NCBI GenBank assembly: GCA_964439395.1
Contig: CAYTNV010000008.1
Location: 36,946 to 100,945 of the forward strand
Origin: JAUUSJ01 sp964439395
Lineage (GTDB): Bacteria; Bacillota; Clostridia; Lachnospirales; Lachnospiraceae
Length of the DNA stretch: 64,000 nucleotides
Direction of reading: 5' to 3'
In this document: positions 43,093-53,024 of the stretch, in pieces
Numbering within the stretch: position 1 is the first letter of the stretch
Layout: every line of letters starts with the position of its first letter
Notes under the pieces: model-generated
What the model was told of the DNA's origin: nothing
Database searches by the model: none
The model's input: the letters and a program-made list of their open reading frames with translations, nothing else
Made by a program: the position numbers and the translations under genes

Positions 43093-44007
43093 GAAAATGC
43101 GAGTGAAATGACAAAAAATAAAAAGGCACGAGATAGAAAACGAGCGCTTGTGGCATATTCATTTATAGCACCAAATTTTATTGGATTTGCAGTTTTTACA
43201 ATGATTCCAATTATTTGTGCATTTGCCTTGGGTTTCCTAAAATGGGATGGAAACAATGCAATTCAGTTTGCAGGACTTGCTAATTTTACAAGATTAGCTG
43301 GAGATAGTCTATTTTGGGCATCTTTTAAAAATACAATTATTTATTGTGTGGGTACGGTACCATTGACGATGCTGGCATCTTTGGGATTGGCGATTATTTT
43401 AAATCAGAAAATAAAAGGAAAAGGAGTTTTCCGTACGATCGCCTTCTTTCCTTATGTAGCATCTTTAGTAGCGATTACAGCAGTGTGGGCGATGGTATTC
43501 CATCCGAGTAAAGGACCAGTCAATGCAATTCTCTATTATATATTTCATGTAGAAAATCTTCCAAACTGGTTTGGAGGAGATTTGATTTTACTTACTCTCG
43601 TTTTATTTAGTGTGTGGAAGTACATGGGATATTATATGGTAATTTATCTTGCAGGACTTCAGGGAATTTCAGGAGAATTATATGAGGCGGCTTCCCTTGA
43701 CGGAGCGACAACTTGGCAAAAATTTCTTTATGTAACTTGGCCTCAGCTTCGTCCAACAACATTCTTTGTTGTTGTTATGTTGACAATTAACTGTTTTAAA
43801 GTTTATGATATCGCGATTATGCTTGCAGGCGGTGGAGATGGAAGACTTGGAACGTCCTCTACAGTACTTGTTTACTATATTTACCAGAAAGCATTTGTGG
43901 AATGGGATTTAGGATATTCTAGTGCAATTGCGATGGTATTATTCTTGATGGTTTTGATTATCACTTTAGTTCAGTTTAGAGTGGAAGCAAAATATGAGAA
44001 TTCATAA
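43090..44007 (+). CDS. ABC sugar importer permease (UgpA/LacF type)
   Basis: A 305-residue membrane protein with six helices. The coupling motif EAASLDGATTWQKFLYVTWPQLRP (EAA loop, about residue 199) docks the ATPase. The N-terminus (AYSFIAPNFIGFAVFTMIPI) is typical of the first permease of CUT1 importers. It pairs with the permease encoded 29 bases downstream. Its ribosome site is unusual, with a hairpin between the AGGAGG and the ATG. Confidence 0.95.
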   Translation: MENASEMTKNKKARDRKRALVAYSFIAPNFIGFAVFTMIPIICAFALGFLKWDGNNAIQFAGLANFTRLAGDSLFWASFKNTIIYCVGTVPLTMLASLGLAIILNQKIKGKGVFRTIAFFPYVASLVAITAVWAMVFHPSKGPVNAILYYIFHVENLPNWFGGDLILLTLVLFSVWKYMGYYMVIYLAGLQGISGELYEAASLDGATTWQKFLYVTWPQLRPTTFFVVVMLTINCFKVYDIAIMLAGGGDGRLGTSSTVLVYYIYQKAFVEWDLGYSSAIAMVLFLMVLIITLVQFRVEAKYENS

Positions 44008-44036
44008 AGTTAAAAAAATGTAGAGGAGGAAAAAAG

Positions 44037-44885
44037 ATGGCTAAAACATCATCGATTAAGCGAAGTCAGCGAATTGGAAAAATCGTGCTTTATATATTTT
44101 TGATTTTGATTACGATTATCATGGTTGTTCCATTTCTTTGGATGTTGTCTGCATCCATCAAGACAAATACAGAAGTATTTAAGATGACACCGTTCCAATT
44201 TATTCCAGATGTTCCACAGTGGAGTAATTACATAAATATATGGACAAGAATACCTCTGGCAAGATTTGTAGGAAATACGGTATATTTGACTATTATCGTA
44301 ACGACATTGCAGGTAATAACAAGTAGTTTTGCGGCATATGCATTTTCGAAATTAGATTTTAAATATAAGAACGTATTATTTTTAGCATATATTGCAACGA
44401 TTGCGATGCCATGGCAAGTATATATGGTTCCACAGTTTATTATGATGCGTGGCATGGGATTGAATGATAAGTTGCTGGCAATGATTTGTCTACAGGCGTT
44501 TTCTGCATTTGGTGTATTCATGATGAAACAGTTTTATGAGGGAATTCCTGATTCACTATGCGAGGCGGCAAGAATTGATGGTATGAGTGAGTATAAAATT
44601 TATCTCAATATTATGTTGCCGCTTTCCAAACCAGCACTTTCTACATTAGTTATCTTTACATTTGTCAGCACATGGAATGATTATCTTGGACCATTAATTT
44701 ACTTAAAGACAGAGACAAAGAAAACAATTCAGCTTGGTTTGAAAATGTTTATTGGACAGTATGCAGCAGAATATGGATTAATTATGGCAGGCTCTATTAT
44801 TACTCTTATTCCTGTACTAATTGTATTTTTAGCATTACAAAAGTACTTTGTAGAAGGAGTAGCTGCTACTGGTGTGAAAGGTTAA
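44037..44885 (+). CDS. ABC sugar importer permease (UgpE/LacG type)
   Basis: A 282-residue second permease with six helices. EAARIDGMSEYKIYLNIMLPLSKPAL (about residue 178) is the EAA coupling loop. The N-terminus (VVPFLWMLSASIKTNTEVF) and the C-terminal QKYFVEGVAATGVKG are typical of CUT1 second permeases. It forms the membrane channel with the previous gene product. AGGAGG precedes the ATG. Confidence 0.95.
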   Translation: MAKTSSIKRSQRIGKIVLYIFLILITIIMVVPFLWMLSASIKTNTEVFKMTPFQFIPDVPQWSNYINIWTRIPLARFVGNTVYLTIIVTTLQVITSSFAAYAFSKLDFKYKNVLFLAYIATIAMPWQVYMVPQFIMMRGMGLNDKLLAMICLQAFSAFGVFMMKQFYEGIPDSLCEAARIDGMSEYKIYLNIMLPLSKPALSTLVIFTFVSTWNDYLGPLIYLKTETKKTIQLGLKMFIGQYAAEYGLIMAGSIITLIPVLIVFLALQKYFVEGVAATGVKG

Positions 44886-44907
44886 AATACAAAGAGGAGT
44901 AATGATT

Positions 44908-45516
44908 ATGGCAGAAAAGATTCGAAATAAGATGGAGAATTTTTTGTATTATTACAAAGGAAGTGTAATTGCAGGCTGTCTAGTCATTACTCTTCTTATA
45001 TATGGGGTTTTTAGCTATATAACAAGTGAGGCGGAACCCATAATATACGGAGAAATATTGAATCAGACAGTGACAGAGGAAGTCGTTCAGATTGTCTGTA
45101 ATAGAGGGCTAAGAGCAATGGGAAAAGATTCAAAACAGGAAAGAATTTTGCTGGAAACAGGTCTTATGATTGATGTGGAACAGCCAGAGAAGAATTTGAC
45201 AGATGGAGCATTAGAGAAAATGACAAGTCAGATTTTTTCTCATGAGTTGGATTTTTTGATTGGACCGCCAGAAATAATGGATTATTATGCTGAGCTCGGC
45301 GGACTTTATAGTTTGGATGAATGGCTAGAAGAAGGGGGAGATTTGGGGGCTACTTTAGTGAAAAGTTGGAATAAAGAAGGGAAAAGAAAGTATTACGGAA
45401 TTGATATTAGCAAAACTTTGCTTGCCGCAGAAGATGGTAAGACAGTGTTTTGTATATTAAACAATAGTGAGCATAAAGAAGAAACAATGATATTTTTAGA
45501 GAGTTTATTTAGATAA
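44908..45516 (+). CDS. Membrane-anchored protein of unknown function in the sugar operon
   Basis: A 202-residue protein with a single N-terminal membrane helix (GSVIAGCLVITLLIYGVF, residues about 20-37) and an outside domain. The domain (ILNQTVTEEVVQIVCNRGLRAMG, ...HELDFLIGPPEIMDYYAELGG) vaguely recalls part of a solute-binding fold, so it may support the importer. No firm family. ATG 44908 is 8 bases after GAGGAG. An ATG at 44902 is too close. It is linked with the permease before and yesL after. Confidence 0.6.
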   Translation: MAEKIRNKMENFLYYYKGSVIAGCLVITLLIYGVFSYITSEAEPIIYGEILNQTVTEEVVQIVCNRGLRAMGKDSKQERILLETGLMIDVEQPEKNLTDGALEKMTSQIFSHELDFLIGPPEIMDYYAELGGLYSLDEWLEEGGDLGATLVKSWNKEGKRKYYGIDISKTLLAAEDGKTVFCILNNSEHKEETMIFLESLFR

Positions 45517-45582
45517 GAGTGGAAATTGTAAAGGAAATTATTTTTTAGGAAGATTTATGATGGATAGGAGGAGTCACAAATT

Positions 45583-46197
45583 ATGAAGGGATTATTTCAA
45601 ATGGAGAATCCAGTGTGGATATTCATGGGAAAGTTGGTAGATATGTTTGTTTTGACCATACTCTGGTTTTTAACAAGTCTGCCTATTATTACAATTGGAG
45701 CTTCAACGTCAGCTTTGTATTATGTAACATTGAATCTTGCAAATAATGAAGAAGGTTATGTGGTTCGTTCCTTTTTTCGGGCATTTAAGGAAAATTTGCG
45801 GCAGGGAATTTTGGCAGGGATTTTAACAATTGCCGGAGGTGTATTTCTTGGATGTGATATTTATGTGTATTATCATATGAAGGGGAGCGCAGGAACGATT
45901 ATGTTTTGGTCAACCCTGATTTTGATAATAGTTTATGCTATGACAGTTTTATATCTGTTTCCATTGATGGCGAGATGCCAGACAGATTTAAAGCATCTTT
46001 TGGCTATGGCATTTGTGATGGCAGTGAAAAACTTTGGATGGACTCTTTTTATGCTTGTAATTACAGTATGTTTGTTTGTAATTGGAATTTTTGTTATGGC
46101 ACCTTTACTGGCAATTGCAGTTGGAGGAGTCGTATATATTCATTCTAAGATTTTGAATATGTTGTGGAAAGAATATTATCCTAGACTTATAGTATAA
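45583..46197 (+). CDS. YesL-like DUF624 membrane protein
   Basis: A 204-residue protein with five or six hydrophobic helices. FQMENPVWIFMGKLVDMFVL, then TILWFLTSLPIITIGASTSALY, is the DUF624 N-terminal signature. The role is unproven, but the gene commonly accompanies YesM/YesN and CUT1 sugar importers, as here. AGGAGG precedes the ATG. Confidence 0.88.
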   Translation: MKGLFQMENPVWIFMGKLVDMFVLTILWFLTSLPIITIGASTSALYYVTLNLANNEEGYVVRSFFRAFKENLRQGILAGILTIAGGVFLGCDIYVYYHMKGSAGTIMFWSTLILIIVYAMTVLYLFPLMARCQTDLKHLLAMAFVMAVKNFGWTLFMLVITVCLFVIGIFVMAPLLAIAVGGVVYIHSKILNMLWKEYYPRLIV

Positions 46198-46244
46198 GTC
46201 TGTTTAGATATATAGATAAAATATTTTTTAGGAGGAAAATTTGT

Positions 46245-48032
46245 ATGTTATACCCAAAATTAAATGATGCGAGAGCATTGGTGGATTTATCAGGTATTTG
46301 GAAATTCAAGTTAGACGATGGAAGTGGGTTTGAAAATAGGTGGACGGAAAATCCTCTTGTAGACTTTGTATGCGTCGCAGTGCCAGCTTCCTATAATGAT
46401 CAGATAGAAGGTGTGGATTTTCGTGATCATTATGGATGGGCTTTTTATCAGACAGAAGTAATGGTGCCAAAGATGTTGCTTTCTCAAAGAGTCGTACTCC
46501 GCTTCGGTGCAGTGACACATAAGGCAAAAGTATATTTGAATGGAATATTAATTTGTGAGCATGAGGGAGGATTTCTTCCATTTGAGGTTAAAATTAATGA
46601 TTTTGTGCATTCAGGAAAGAATTTGCTTTGCGTAGCAGTGGATAATCGAGTAGATTATTCTACACTTCCAATCGGAAATGAAGTCGGTGCTGCTTTCTTT
46701 GGAGCAGATCTTCCTGATATACCAAGTGTAAACCATACAATTCAAAAACCACATAATACGCCAAATTTTGACTTCTTTAATTATGCAGGAATTAACCGTC
46801 CAGTAAAAATCTATACAACACCAGAAGCATATATTGAAGATATCATACTAATACCTAAGATTAGCGGACAGGATGGAATTGTAGAATATACAGTAAAATG
46901 TAGAGGAGAAGGTCAAGTAAAAATACAAATTTACGATGAAGAAAAAAGAATTGTGGCAGAGCAATTTGGAGAACAAGGACAAATTATTATTCAAAATGCA
47001 CGATTATGGGAGCCAGGAAATGCTTATCTTTATACAGCAAAGGTGGAATTTGGACAAGATTTGTATGAAGAGGAATTTGGTATTCGCTCAGTAGAAATTT
47101 GTGGAAATCAGTTTTTAATTAATGGAAAACCTTTTTATTTTAAGGGATTTGGAAAACATGAAGATAGCGAAGTTCACGGAAGAGGATTAGATCAGGTAAT
47201 GAACGTCAAAGATTTATCACTGCTAAAATGGATAGGGGCGAATTCTTTTCGAACCTCTCACTATCCTTATGCGGAAGAAATGTTGAATTTATGTGATAGA
47301 CTTGGAATTGTAGTCATTGATGAGACAGCTGCTGTTGGATTAAATTTTGGTTGGAATGATGAAGGTTATAAAAAATTCCGTACGAAAGAACATCATAGAC
47401 AGGTAATCAAAGATTTGATTTCGAGAGATAAAAATCATCCATGTGTTGTTATTTGGTCCATTGCAAATGAGCCAGATACAGAAAAGCAGCCACAGGAGGC
47501 TCACGATTATTTTATGCCGTTGTATGAGCTAGCTCATGAATGTGACCCACAAAACCGTCCAGTTACTCTAGTTATTTGTCAAAATGATTATACAAAAGAT
47601 ATAATTGCGCCAAAGATGGATATTATTTGTGCAAACCGTTATTATGGATGGTATGTATTTGGAGGAGATTTAGAGGCAGCTGAGAAGGCAATGAGAGAAG
47701 AAATGCAGTACTGGAAAAACTTGGGAAAGCCATGGATGATTACAGAGTACGGAGCAGATACGGTGGCGGGAATTCATATGGTTACGCCAAATATGTTCAG
47801 CGAAGAATACCAGGTAGAATATTATAAAATGATGAATAAGGTTTTAGATGAATTTGATTTTGTAGTTGGTGAGCATACTTGGAATTTTGCAGATTTTGCA
47901 ACAATTCAAGGAACCTTACGTGTAGATGGAAATAAAAAGGGAATATTTACGAGACAGCGAAGACCAAAGTTGGCGGCACATTATTTTAGGGCACGTTGGA
48001 ATGACATCCCAAATTTTGAATATAAAAAATAA
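46245..48032 (+). CDS. uidA: Beta-glucuronidase (GH2)
   Basis: A 595-residue GH2 enzyme: jelly-roll sugar-binding domain (about 1-180), immunoglobulin-like domain, and TIM barrel from about 275. The acid/base Glu is in WSIANEPD (about residue 409), and the nucleophile Glu in ITEYGAD (about 501). N-K-K at 563-565 (GNKKGIFTR) recognises the glucuronate carboxylate and separates glucuronidases from galactosidases. The loop after ETAAVG is about 13 residues shorter than in E. coli GUS, so large-conjugate specificity probably differs. No signal peptide is seen, so it works on imported conjugates. It shares the importer operon. Confidence 0.93.
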   Translation: MLYPKLNDARALVDLSGIWKFKLDDGSGFENRWTENPLVDFVCVAVPASYNDQIEGVDFRDHYGWAFYQTEVMVPKMLLSQRVVLRFGAVTHKAKVYLNGILICEHEGGFLPFEVKINDFVHSGKNLLCVAVDNRVDYSTLPIGNEVGAAFFGADLPDIPSVNHTIQKPHNTPNFDFFNYAGINRPVKIYTTPEAYIEDIILIPKISGQDGIVEYTVKCRGEGQVKIQIYDEEKRIVAEQFGEQGQIIIQNARLWEPGNAYLYTAKVEFGQDLYEEEFGIRSVEICGNQFLINGKPFYFKGFGKHEDSEVHGRGLDQVMNVKDLSLLKWIGANSFRTSHYPYAEEMLNLCDRLGIVVIDETAAVGLNFGWNDEGYKKFRTKEHHRQVIKDLISRDKNHPCVVIWSIANEPDTEKQPQEAHDYFMPLYELAHECDPQNRPVTLVICQNDYTKDIIAPKMDIICANRYYGWYVFGGDLEAAEKAMREEMQYWKNLGKPWMITEYGADTVAGIHMVTPNMFSEEYQVEYYKMMNKVLDEFDFVVGEHTWNFADFATIQGTLRVDGNKKGIFTRQRRPKLAAHYFRARWNDIPNFEYKK

Positions 48033-48050
48033 GAGAGGCAAGAAATACAA

Positions 48051-50186
48051 ATGACTGAGTTTAAACCGACATGGTATACAATTCAAGAATTTACACAAAT
48101 AAAGCCAGTTTGTATGTATCATAAAGAAAACGAAATTTGTAAAGAAGAGTTTCCTGAAATTGAAAATCTTCATGTGCTTGCGAGGGCAAATCTAGAAGTG
48201 ACGGCAAGAAAATGTATGAAAATTCGCATTACAGCGGATGATTATTATAAGCTATATATAAATGGTGTCTATGTTGGTCAAGGTCCTGCACCAGCATATC
48301 CAGAACATTATTATTATAATATCATTGATATTACCCCTTTTTTGCGGGAAGGAAAAAATATACTGGCGGTACATTTATATTATCAAGGACTTATAAATCG
48401 GGTATGGAATAGCAAGGATGGAAGATTTGGTTTGGCCTGTGATATAATCGATGATGTGGATTATAAAATCGTACCTACTTGGAAATATCACATATCGCAT
48501 GCTTTTTCTGGCAGCATTATAGGATATGATACGCAGTTTTTGGAAAATTTCGATAGTCGCAAGTGGGAAGAAAATTGGAATACTATAGGATATGACGATA
48601 GCACATGGGATAATATGGTGCCTGCATCGTGGGCAGATTATTGTTTTATGGAGCAACCGGTAAAAATGCTCGATGTTTACAAAAAAAAGCCGAAAGTACT
48701 GAAAAGAGAGGGAAATACTTGGTTTTTAGATATGGGGCAAGAGGTTACAGGTGTATTGCAAATAAAGGCATTTGGTATAGAGAACGGTAAGATTATAATT
48801 CGATATGCAGAAGAATGTCAGGAGGATGGAACGATATGTTATCATCTAAGATGCAATTGTCAATATGAAGAAATATGGACATTAAGGGAAGGCGAAAATT
48901 TATTGGAGCCTTATGACTATAAAGGATTTCGCTATGCACAGCTGGTCTGCGAAAATGGAGTAGATATTTTGGATGTAGAGGCAGTAGTCAGACATTATCC
49001 TATGAGAGAAGAGTTATGTATGTTTCAGAGCACTCATCCATATTTAGATCAGATATTTGCTATCTGTAAAGCTGGAGTGAAATATGGGACACAGGAGGGG
49101 TATTTAGATTGCCCGACAAGAGAAAAAGGTCAGTATTTGGGAGATGCGATTATAACGGCACATTCTCAAATATGGTTGACTGGTACAGTAGAAATGCTGC
49201 GAAAATGTATTGACCAATTTGCTCATACTTCATCAATCTGTCCAGGGCTTATGGGAGTAGCTCCAGGTGCGCTTATGCAAGAAATTGCGGATTTTTCGCT
49301 TTTATGGTCTCAGTTTTTGATGATAGATTATCAGTTCACTGGAGATAAAGCATTTCTTGCAAAATATTATCCGATAGCAAAAAAAATTATAGAACATTTT
49401 CGTCAGTATGAAAGAGAAGATGGATTATTAGTACAGGTAAAAGATAAGTGGAATTTAGTTGATTGGCCAGAAAATCTTAGAGATAATTATGACTTTATTT
49501 TAAGTCGTCCAGTAGTTGCAAGGGGATGTCATAATGTGATAAATGCACTCTATGTGGGAGCAGTAAAGTTATTATCTTCTATCGAAGAAATTCTCGAGAT
49601 ATCGGTAAGTTATGACTGGGAGAAATTAAAAAATTCTTATATAAATACATTTTATTCCAGAGAGAAGAAATTATTTACAGATAGTGAGAGCAGTATACAT
49701 ACTTCTCTTCATTCGAATATATATGCGTTGTATTTTGGGCTATATCCAGAAGATGGAAAATCGCAAATTGCAGATTTTTTAATGGAAAAGGGATTTCAAT
49801 GTGGTGTGTTTATGAGCTATTTTTACTTAAAAGCTCTTGCCCAGATAGGAAGATACGAGGATGTATATCAGATGTTAGTCAATGAGAGCCAAAACGGCTG
49901 GGTCAATATGTTAAGAGAGGGGGCGACTACTTGCTGGGAGGCATGGGGAAAAGAGCAGAAATGGAATACTAGTTTATGTCATCCTTGGGCAAGTGCTCCG
50001 ATATCGATTTTGATTGAGGATATAGCAGGATTTATGCCAAATCCAAAAGAATTGGAGGGATTTTATTTTGAGCCACATATTCCAGAGGAAATAGAAGAAT
50101 TTCAAATGAGGATACCATTTAGAGGAAGAAGCTATATCATTGAGAAAAAAAATGGAAAAATAGTTTTAAATACTGTCAAAAAATAA
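48051..50186 (+). CDS. Alpha-L-rhamnosidase-like GH78 enzyme
   Basis: A 711-residue cytoplasmic glycosidase. The N-terminal beta domains (ITADDYYKLYINGVYVGQGPAPAYPEHYYYN, about 60-95) are typical of GH78. The (alpha/alpha)6 barrel begins near 320 with YGTQEGYLDCPTREKGQYLGDA, where the D-C-P-T-R-E-K block (D353 to K359) carries acidic active-site residues. TCWEAWG near 625 is also a GH78 motif. It would release terminal rhamnose from flavonoids, saponins or polysaccharide fragments. It is 18 bases after the glucuronidase gene, so both act in one pathway. Activity on other sugars is possible. Confidence 0.85.
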   Translation: MTEFKPTWYTIQEFTQIKPVCMYHKENEICKEEFPEIENLHVLARANLEVTARKCMKIRITADDYYKLYINGVYVGQGPAPAYPEHYYYNIIDITPFLREGKNILAVHLYYQGLINRVWNSKDGRFGLACDIIDDVDYKIVPTWKYHISHAFSGSIIGYDTQFLENFDSRKWEENWNTIGYDDSTWDNMVPASWADYCFMEQPVKMLDVYKKKPKVLKREGNTWFLDMGQEVTGVLQIKAFGIENGKIIIRYAEECQEDGTICYHLRCNCQYEEIWTLREGENLLEPYDYKGFRYAQLVCENGVDILDVEAVVRHYPMREELCMFQSTHPYLDQIFAICKAGVKYGTQEGYLDCPTREKGQYLGDAIITAHSQIWLTGTVEMLRKCIDQFAHTSSICPGLMGVAPGALMQEIADFSLLWSQFLMIDYQFTGDKAFLAKYYPIAKKIIEHFRQYEREDGLLVQVKDKWNLVDWPENLRDNYDFILSRPVVARGCHNVINALYVGAVKLLSSIEEILEISVSYDWEKLKNSYINTFYSREKKLFTDSESSIHTSLHSNIYALYFGLYPEDGKSQIADFLMEKGFQCGVFMSYFYLKALAQIGRYEDVYQMLVNESQNGWVNMLREGATTCWEAWGKEQKWNTSLCHPWASAPISILIEDIAGFMPNPKELEGFYFEPHIPEEIEEFQMRIPFRGRSYIIEKKNGKIVLNTVKK

Positions 50187-50253
50187 ACTTTTTTATTAAG
50201 ATATTATTATTTTTGTTGATAGATTTTTTGGAATAGTTTCTCTTTAGATATTT

Positions 50254-50299
50254 AATGCTGCGGCAAGAATTAGTACAGTTTGCCGCAGCATTTTTTTGT
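50254..50299 (+). terminator. Strong terminator of the glycoside operon
   Basis: AATGCTGCGGCAA pairs perfectly with TTGCCGCAGCATT, followed by TTTTTTG. Confidence 0.88.
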
Positions 50300-50339
50300 A
50301 AAAGTATTAAAATATTATTTATGATTACAATGAAAAATT

Positions 50340-50837
50340 TTATGAAACTTTTTCTATTTCTCCGCATGCAATCTTTTTTCCAGATCCACCAGAAGGCTGA
50401 GTTTTAAAGTCATCTGGCATTTCATGGACTACTACTGTTCTTCCGACGATATCTTCTGGCGTAAATCTATTTGTATAAAACACCATCACTCCCATTCCGT
50501 CGTTTGAAAAAATCGGTGGCATATCTCCCGCATGTTGTGGATGTGGATAATTTTGGGGATTAAAATGTCCCAATGTATCTGCAAAATAATCTTCTTTATT
50601 TCCACTACAGCGGTTTCCCTCATGAATATGAAATCCCAAAATAGGATATTTTTCTTCCCCTATTTGTCTTGGGAGACCGTCGATTTCTATTGCCACAATA
50701 CTACCTTTTTTCCATTTATAAAATTTTATGGTGCCTGCAATTTTGGGATACTCTTCACTGCCTAAAATATCCGCATATGCATCTGGCCAGCTTTCTTGTA
50801 GTTCTCTACACATTAAGTATAATGCTCCAATTTGCAT
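50340..50837 (-). CDS. Cu/Zn superoxide dismutase-like protein, cytoplasmic
   Basis: A 165-residue SodC-family protein. All expected ligands can be placed. FHIHEG holds two copper histidines. HFNPQNYPHPQHAGD holds the bridging His, two zinc His and the zinc Asp. VVVHEMPDDF holds the last copper His. The disulfide cysteines are in NRCSG and IACGEI, and GGSGKKIACG matches the conserved C-terminal Arg region, with Lys-Lys in place of Arg. There is no signal peptide, so it should be cytoplasmic, unlike most bacterial SodC. The zinc loop is shorter than usual. Confidence 0.8.
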   Translation of the reverse strand: MQIGALYLMCRELQESWPDAYADILGSEEYPKIAGTIKFYKWKKGSIVAIEIDGLPRQIGEEKYPILGFHIHEGNRCSGNKEDYFADTLGHFNPQNYPHPQHAGDMPPIFSNDGMGVMVFYTNRFTPEDIVGRTVVVHEMPDDFKTQPSGGSGKKIACGEIEKVS

Positions 50838-51381
50838 GTTTTAACCTCCTTATATTTTTGATTGTATCTGCAAAGCAAATATACAAGTTTTGTTGAAAGA
50901 AATGAGACATAATACTAGTATATGTCATAGAAATTTATATGTTTGTAGTGTTTTTGTGGATGATAAAGAAAGAAACATAGAATTCTCAAATGGCTTATAA
51001 TAAATATAAAAAATTAATAGATATATTGGCAAACTATAAAAATTAAGTTAATATATTAATACAAAGAATTAGACTAGCGATGAAATTTTAATAAATAGTG
51101 ATTGATGAAAAACAGAGTTAGGAAATCTTAAATACGTAAGAGTTTCTTCCCTACAAAATGTAGATGTATCGGGTACTCATTGGTTGGAACGTCCTATTGT
51201 GCCAAATGGATTGATAGTTCCCGACTTTTTTTATTATAGAAAAAATGAAATTAACAGAACAAAAATTAATGATTTGTCGAATGTTAGGTAATATGACATT
51301 CCCAGAGCGGTTTGAAGCACATCAAGTGGAGCGGCATATATGTTGAGAAAATGAATTGAAAGAAAAAGGAGACGAAATATT
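50838..51381. other. Intergenic stretch with possible gene remnants
   Basis: A + frame open at 51109-51291 reads YVRVSSLQNVDVSGTHWLER, then PIVPNGLIVPD, without a start codon. An overlapping ORF from ATG 51245 encodes about 33 residues (MKLTEQKLMICRMLGNM...). Both look protein-like but match nothing I know. No RNA element recognised. Confidence 0.3.
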
Positions 51382-52491
51382 GTGGTGAAAAAAGTTTTGA
51401 AAGATGTAAGAATCATATTGGTAATATTGTTAGCAATAGTTCTTATTTATATTGGGTATGTGGTATTATCCTATCATCGGATAGAAGATAATCTGATGTT
51501 GACGACAGATGCATCTATTTTGGAGCAGATAAAAAAGAGACAGATTGATATAAATGAAAAGAGGGAATTTGTTATCGCCACAGCAAATCTTGGATTTGGA
51601 GCATATGATCAAGAATTTGACTTTTTTATGGATGGAGGAAAACGGTCTTGGGCAAAAAATGCAGAGCGAGTGAGAGAAAATATTATAGGATCTGCACAAG
51701 CACTTTGGAACATTCAACCAGATTTTTTATTGTTTCAGGAAGTAGATACTAACGGTACAAGAAGTTATCATGTGAATGAATATGATATTTTAAGAGAACA
51801 GTATCCATCTTTTACGTCTGTATTTGCACAAAACTATGACTCGGCCTTTTTATTTTGGCCGATATATCAGCCTCACGGAAAAAATCAGGCTGGTTTGGCA
51901 ACCCTATCTTCTTATGATATTGCAAAAGCAAAGAGGCGTAGTCTGCCAATTTCTAATAGTATGAAAAAATTTCTTGATTTAGATCGTTGCTATTCAATCA
52001 GCAAAATTTCAGGAAAGTATGGACAGGATTTAGTTTTGATTAATGTGCATCTCTCCGCCTATGGTGTGAATGAAGAGATTTTGAAAGAACAAAGAGATAT
52101 GCTGTATGCAGATATGAAAAAAGAATATGAGAATGGAAATTATGTGATTGCTGGAGGGGATTTTAATCATGATTTGATAGGAAATTCGGGAGAACAATAC
52201 GGTAATCAAGTGACAGCGGTGGAAAGTTGGGCGAAACCTTTTGATTTTGACTCGATTCCAGAAGGTTTTACATTAGGTTCTAAGGCACTTGTGGATGCGG
52301 GGAAATTTGATATGGCGGCAACTTGTCGTGATACAAGTCGTCCATATGATGGAACAAACGATAGATGGTTACTCGACGGATTTATTTACTCAGATAATAT
52401 AGAAATGTTAGAATATGATACGATAGATTTAGATTTTGCCTATTCAGATCATAATCCAGTACAGATGAAATTTCGGCTACTTTCAGAGTGA
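51382..52491 (+). CDS. Endonuclease/exonuclease/phosphatase-family protein, membrane-anchored
   Basis: A 369-residue protein with an N-terminal membrane helix (IILVILLAIVLIYIGYVVL, residues about 10-28) and an outside EEP domain. The family motifs are present: TANLGFG, LFQEVD (metal Glu), NVHLSAYG, GGDFNHD (Asp/Asn) and SDHNP (catalytic Asp-His). EEP members cut phosphodiesters in DNA, inositides or sphingolipids. The position outside the membrane suggests a phosphodiesterase acting on extracellular nucleic acid or lipid. The start is GTG (51382 or 51385) after AAAGGAG. It stands alone. Confidence 0.85.
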   Translation: MVKKVLKDVRIILVILLAIVLIYIGYVVLSYHRIEDNLMLTTDASILEQIKKRQIDINEKREFVIATANLGFGAYDQEFDFFMDGGKRSWAKNAERVRENIIGSAQALWNIQPDFLLFQEVDTNGTRSYHVNEYDILREQYPSFTSVFAQNYDSAFLFWPIYQPHGKNQAGLATLSSYDIAKAKRRSLPISNSMKKFLDLDRCYSISKISGKYGQDLVLINVHLSAYGVNEEILKEQRDMLYADMKKEYENGNYVIAGGDFNHDLIGNSGEQYGNQVTAVESWAKPFDFDSIPEGFTLGSKALVDAGKFDMAATCRDTSRPYDGTNDRWLLDGFIYSDNIEMLEYDTIDLDFAYSDHNPVQMKFRLLSE

Positions 52492-53024
52492 AGGCAGGTT
52501 TTTTCTTATTAAATGAGAATGGTATTTATTAGTTGATAGTTGGGATTGACATAAAAGAATATTATCGATAACTTTCAGTTTATACAATAGGATAAATAAA
52601 TTTTTCAAAACAAGGAATCTTTCACCAAAAGGTTACAGAGACATAATTTGAAAATGCTATTTTATATAAGATATTAAAATTAAAAACCGATATACTTAAA
52701 AGAGTAGGAAGTATGAGGGGGATACGCAGGATATGATGGGTAAAATTATTGTTGAGATTTTTATTATAAAATAATTTCTTAATGAGAAAAAATATATAAT
52801 AAAGCGAAAAAGAGAAAAAGATAGAAAAAATATGATTTATGTAGGATTTGCAGTAGTAGGTAGAATTTATATTGTATGAGAGACAAATATTTTTTAATCA
52901 TTATAAGGTTTTTGCATTTTTTTTTGTATTTGACTTTGCATAAAAAATGATTTATGCTATACTTTTTTTGTCGCATACTAATGAAAAGTATATAACAATA
53001 CGCATATTTAGAGGAGGAAAAAAT
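52492..53024 (+). promoter_or_regulatory. Leader of the purine permease with palindromic promoter
   Basis: About 530 AT-rich bases without a gene. GCATAAA-N6-TTTATGC (52938-52957) lies directly before TATACT (52958-52963). TTGCAT overlaps its start and would be a -35 with 16-base spacing. The palindrome therefore covers the promoter and is a likely operator. I found no purine-riboswitch core. Confidence 0.5.
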
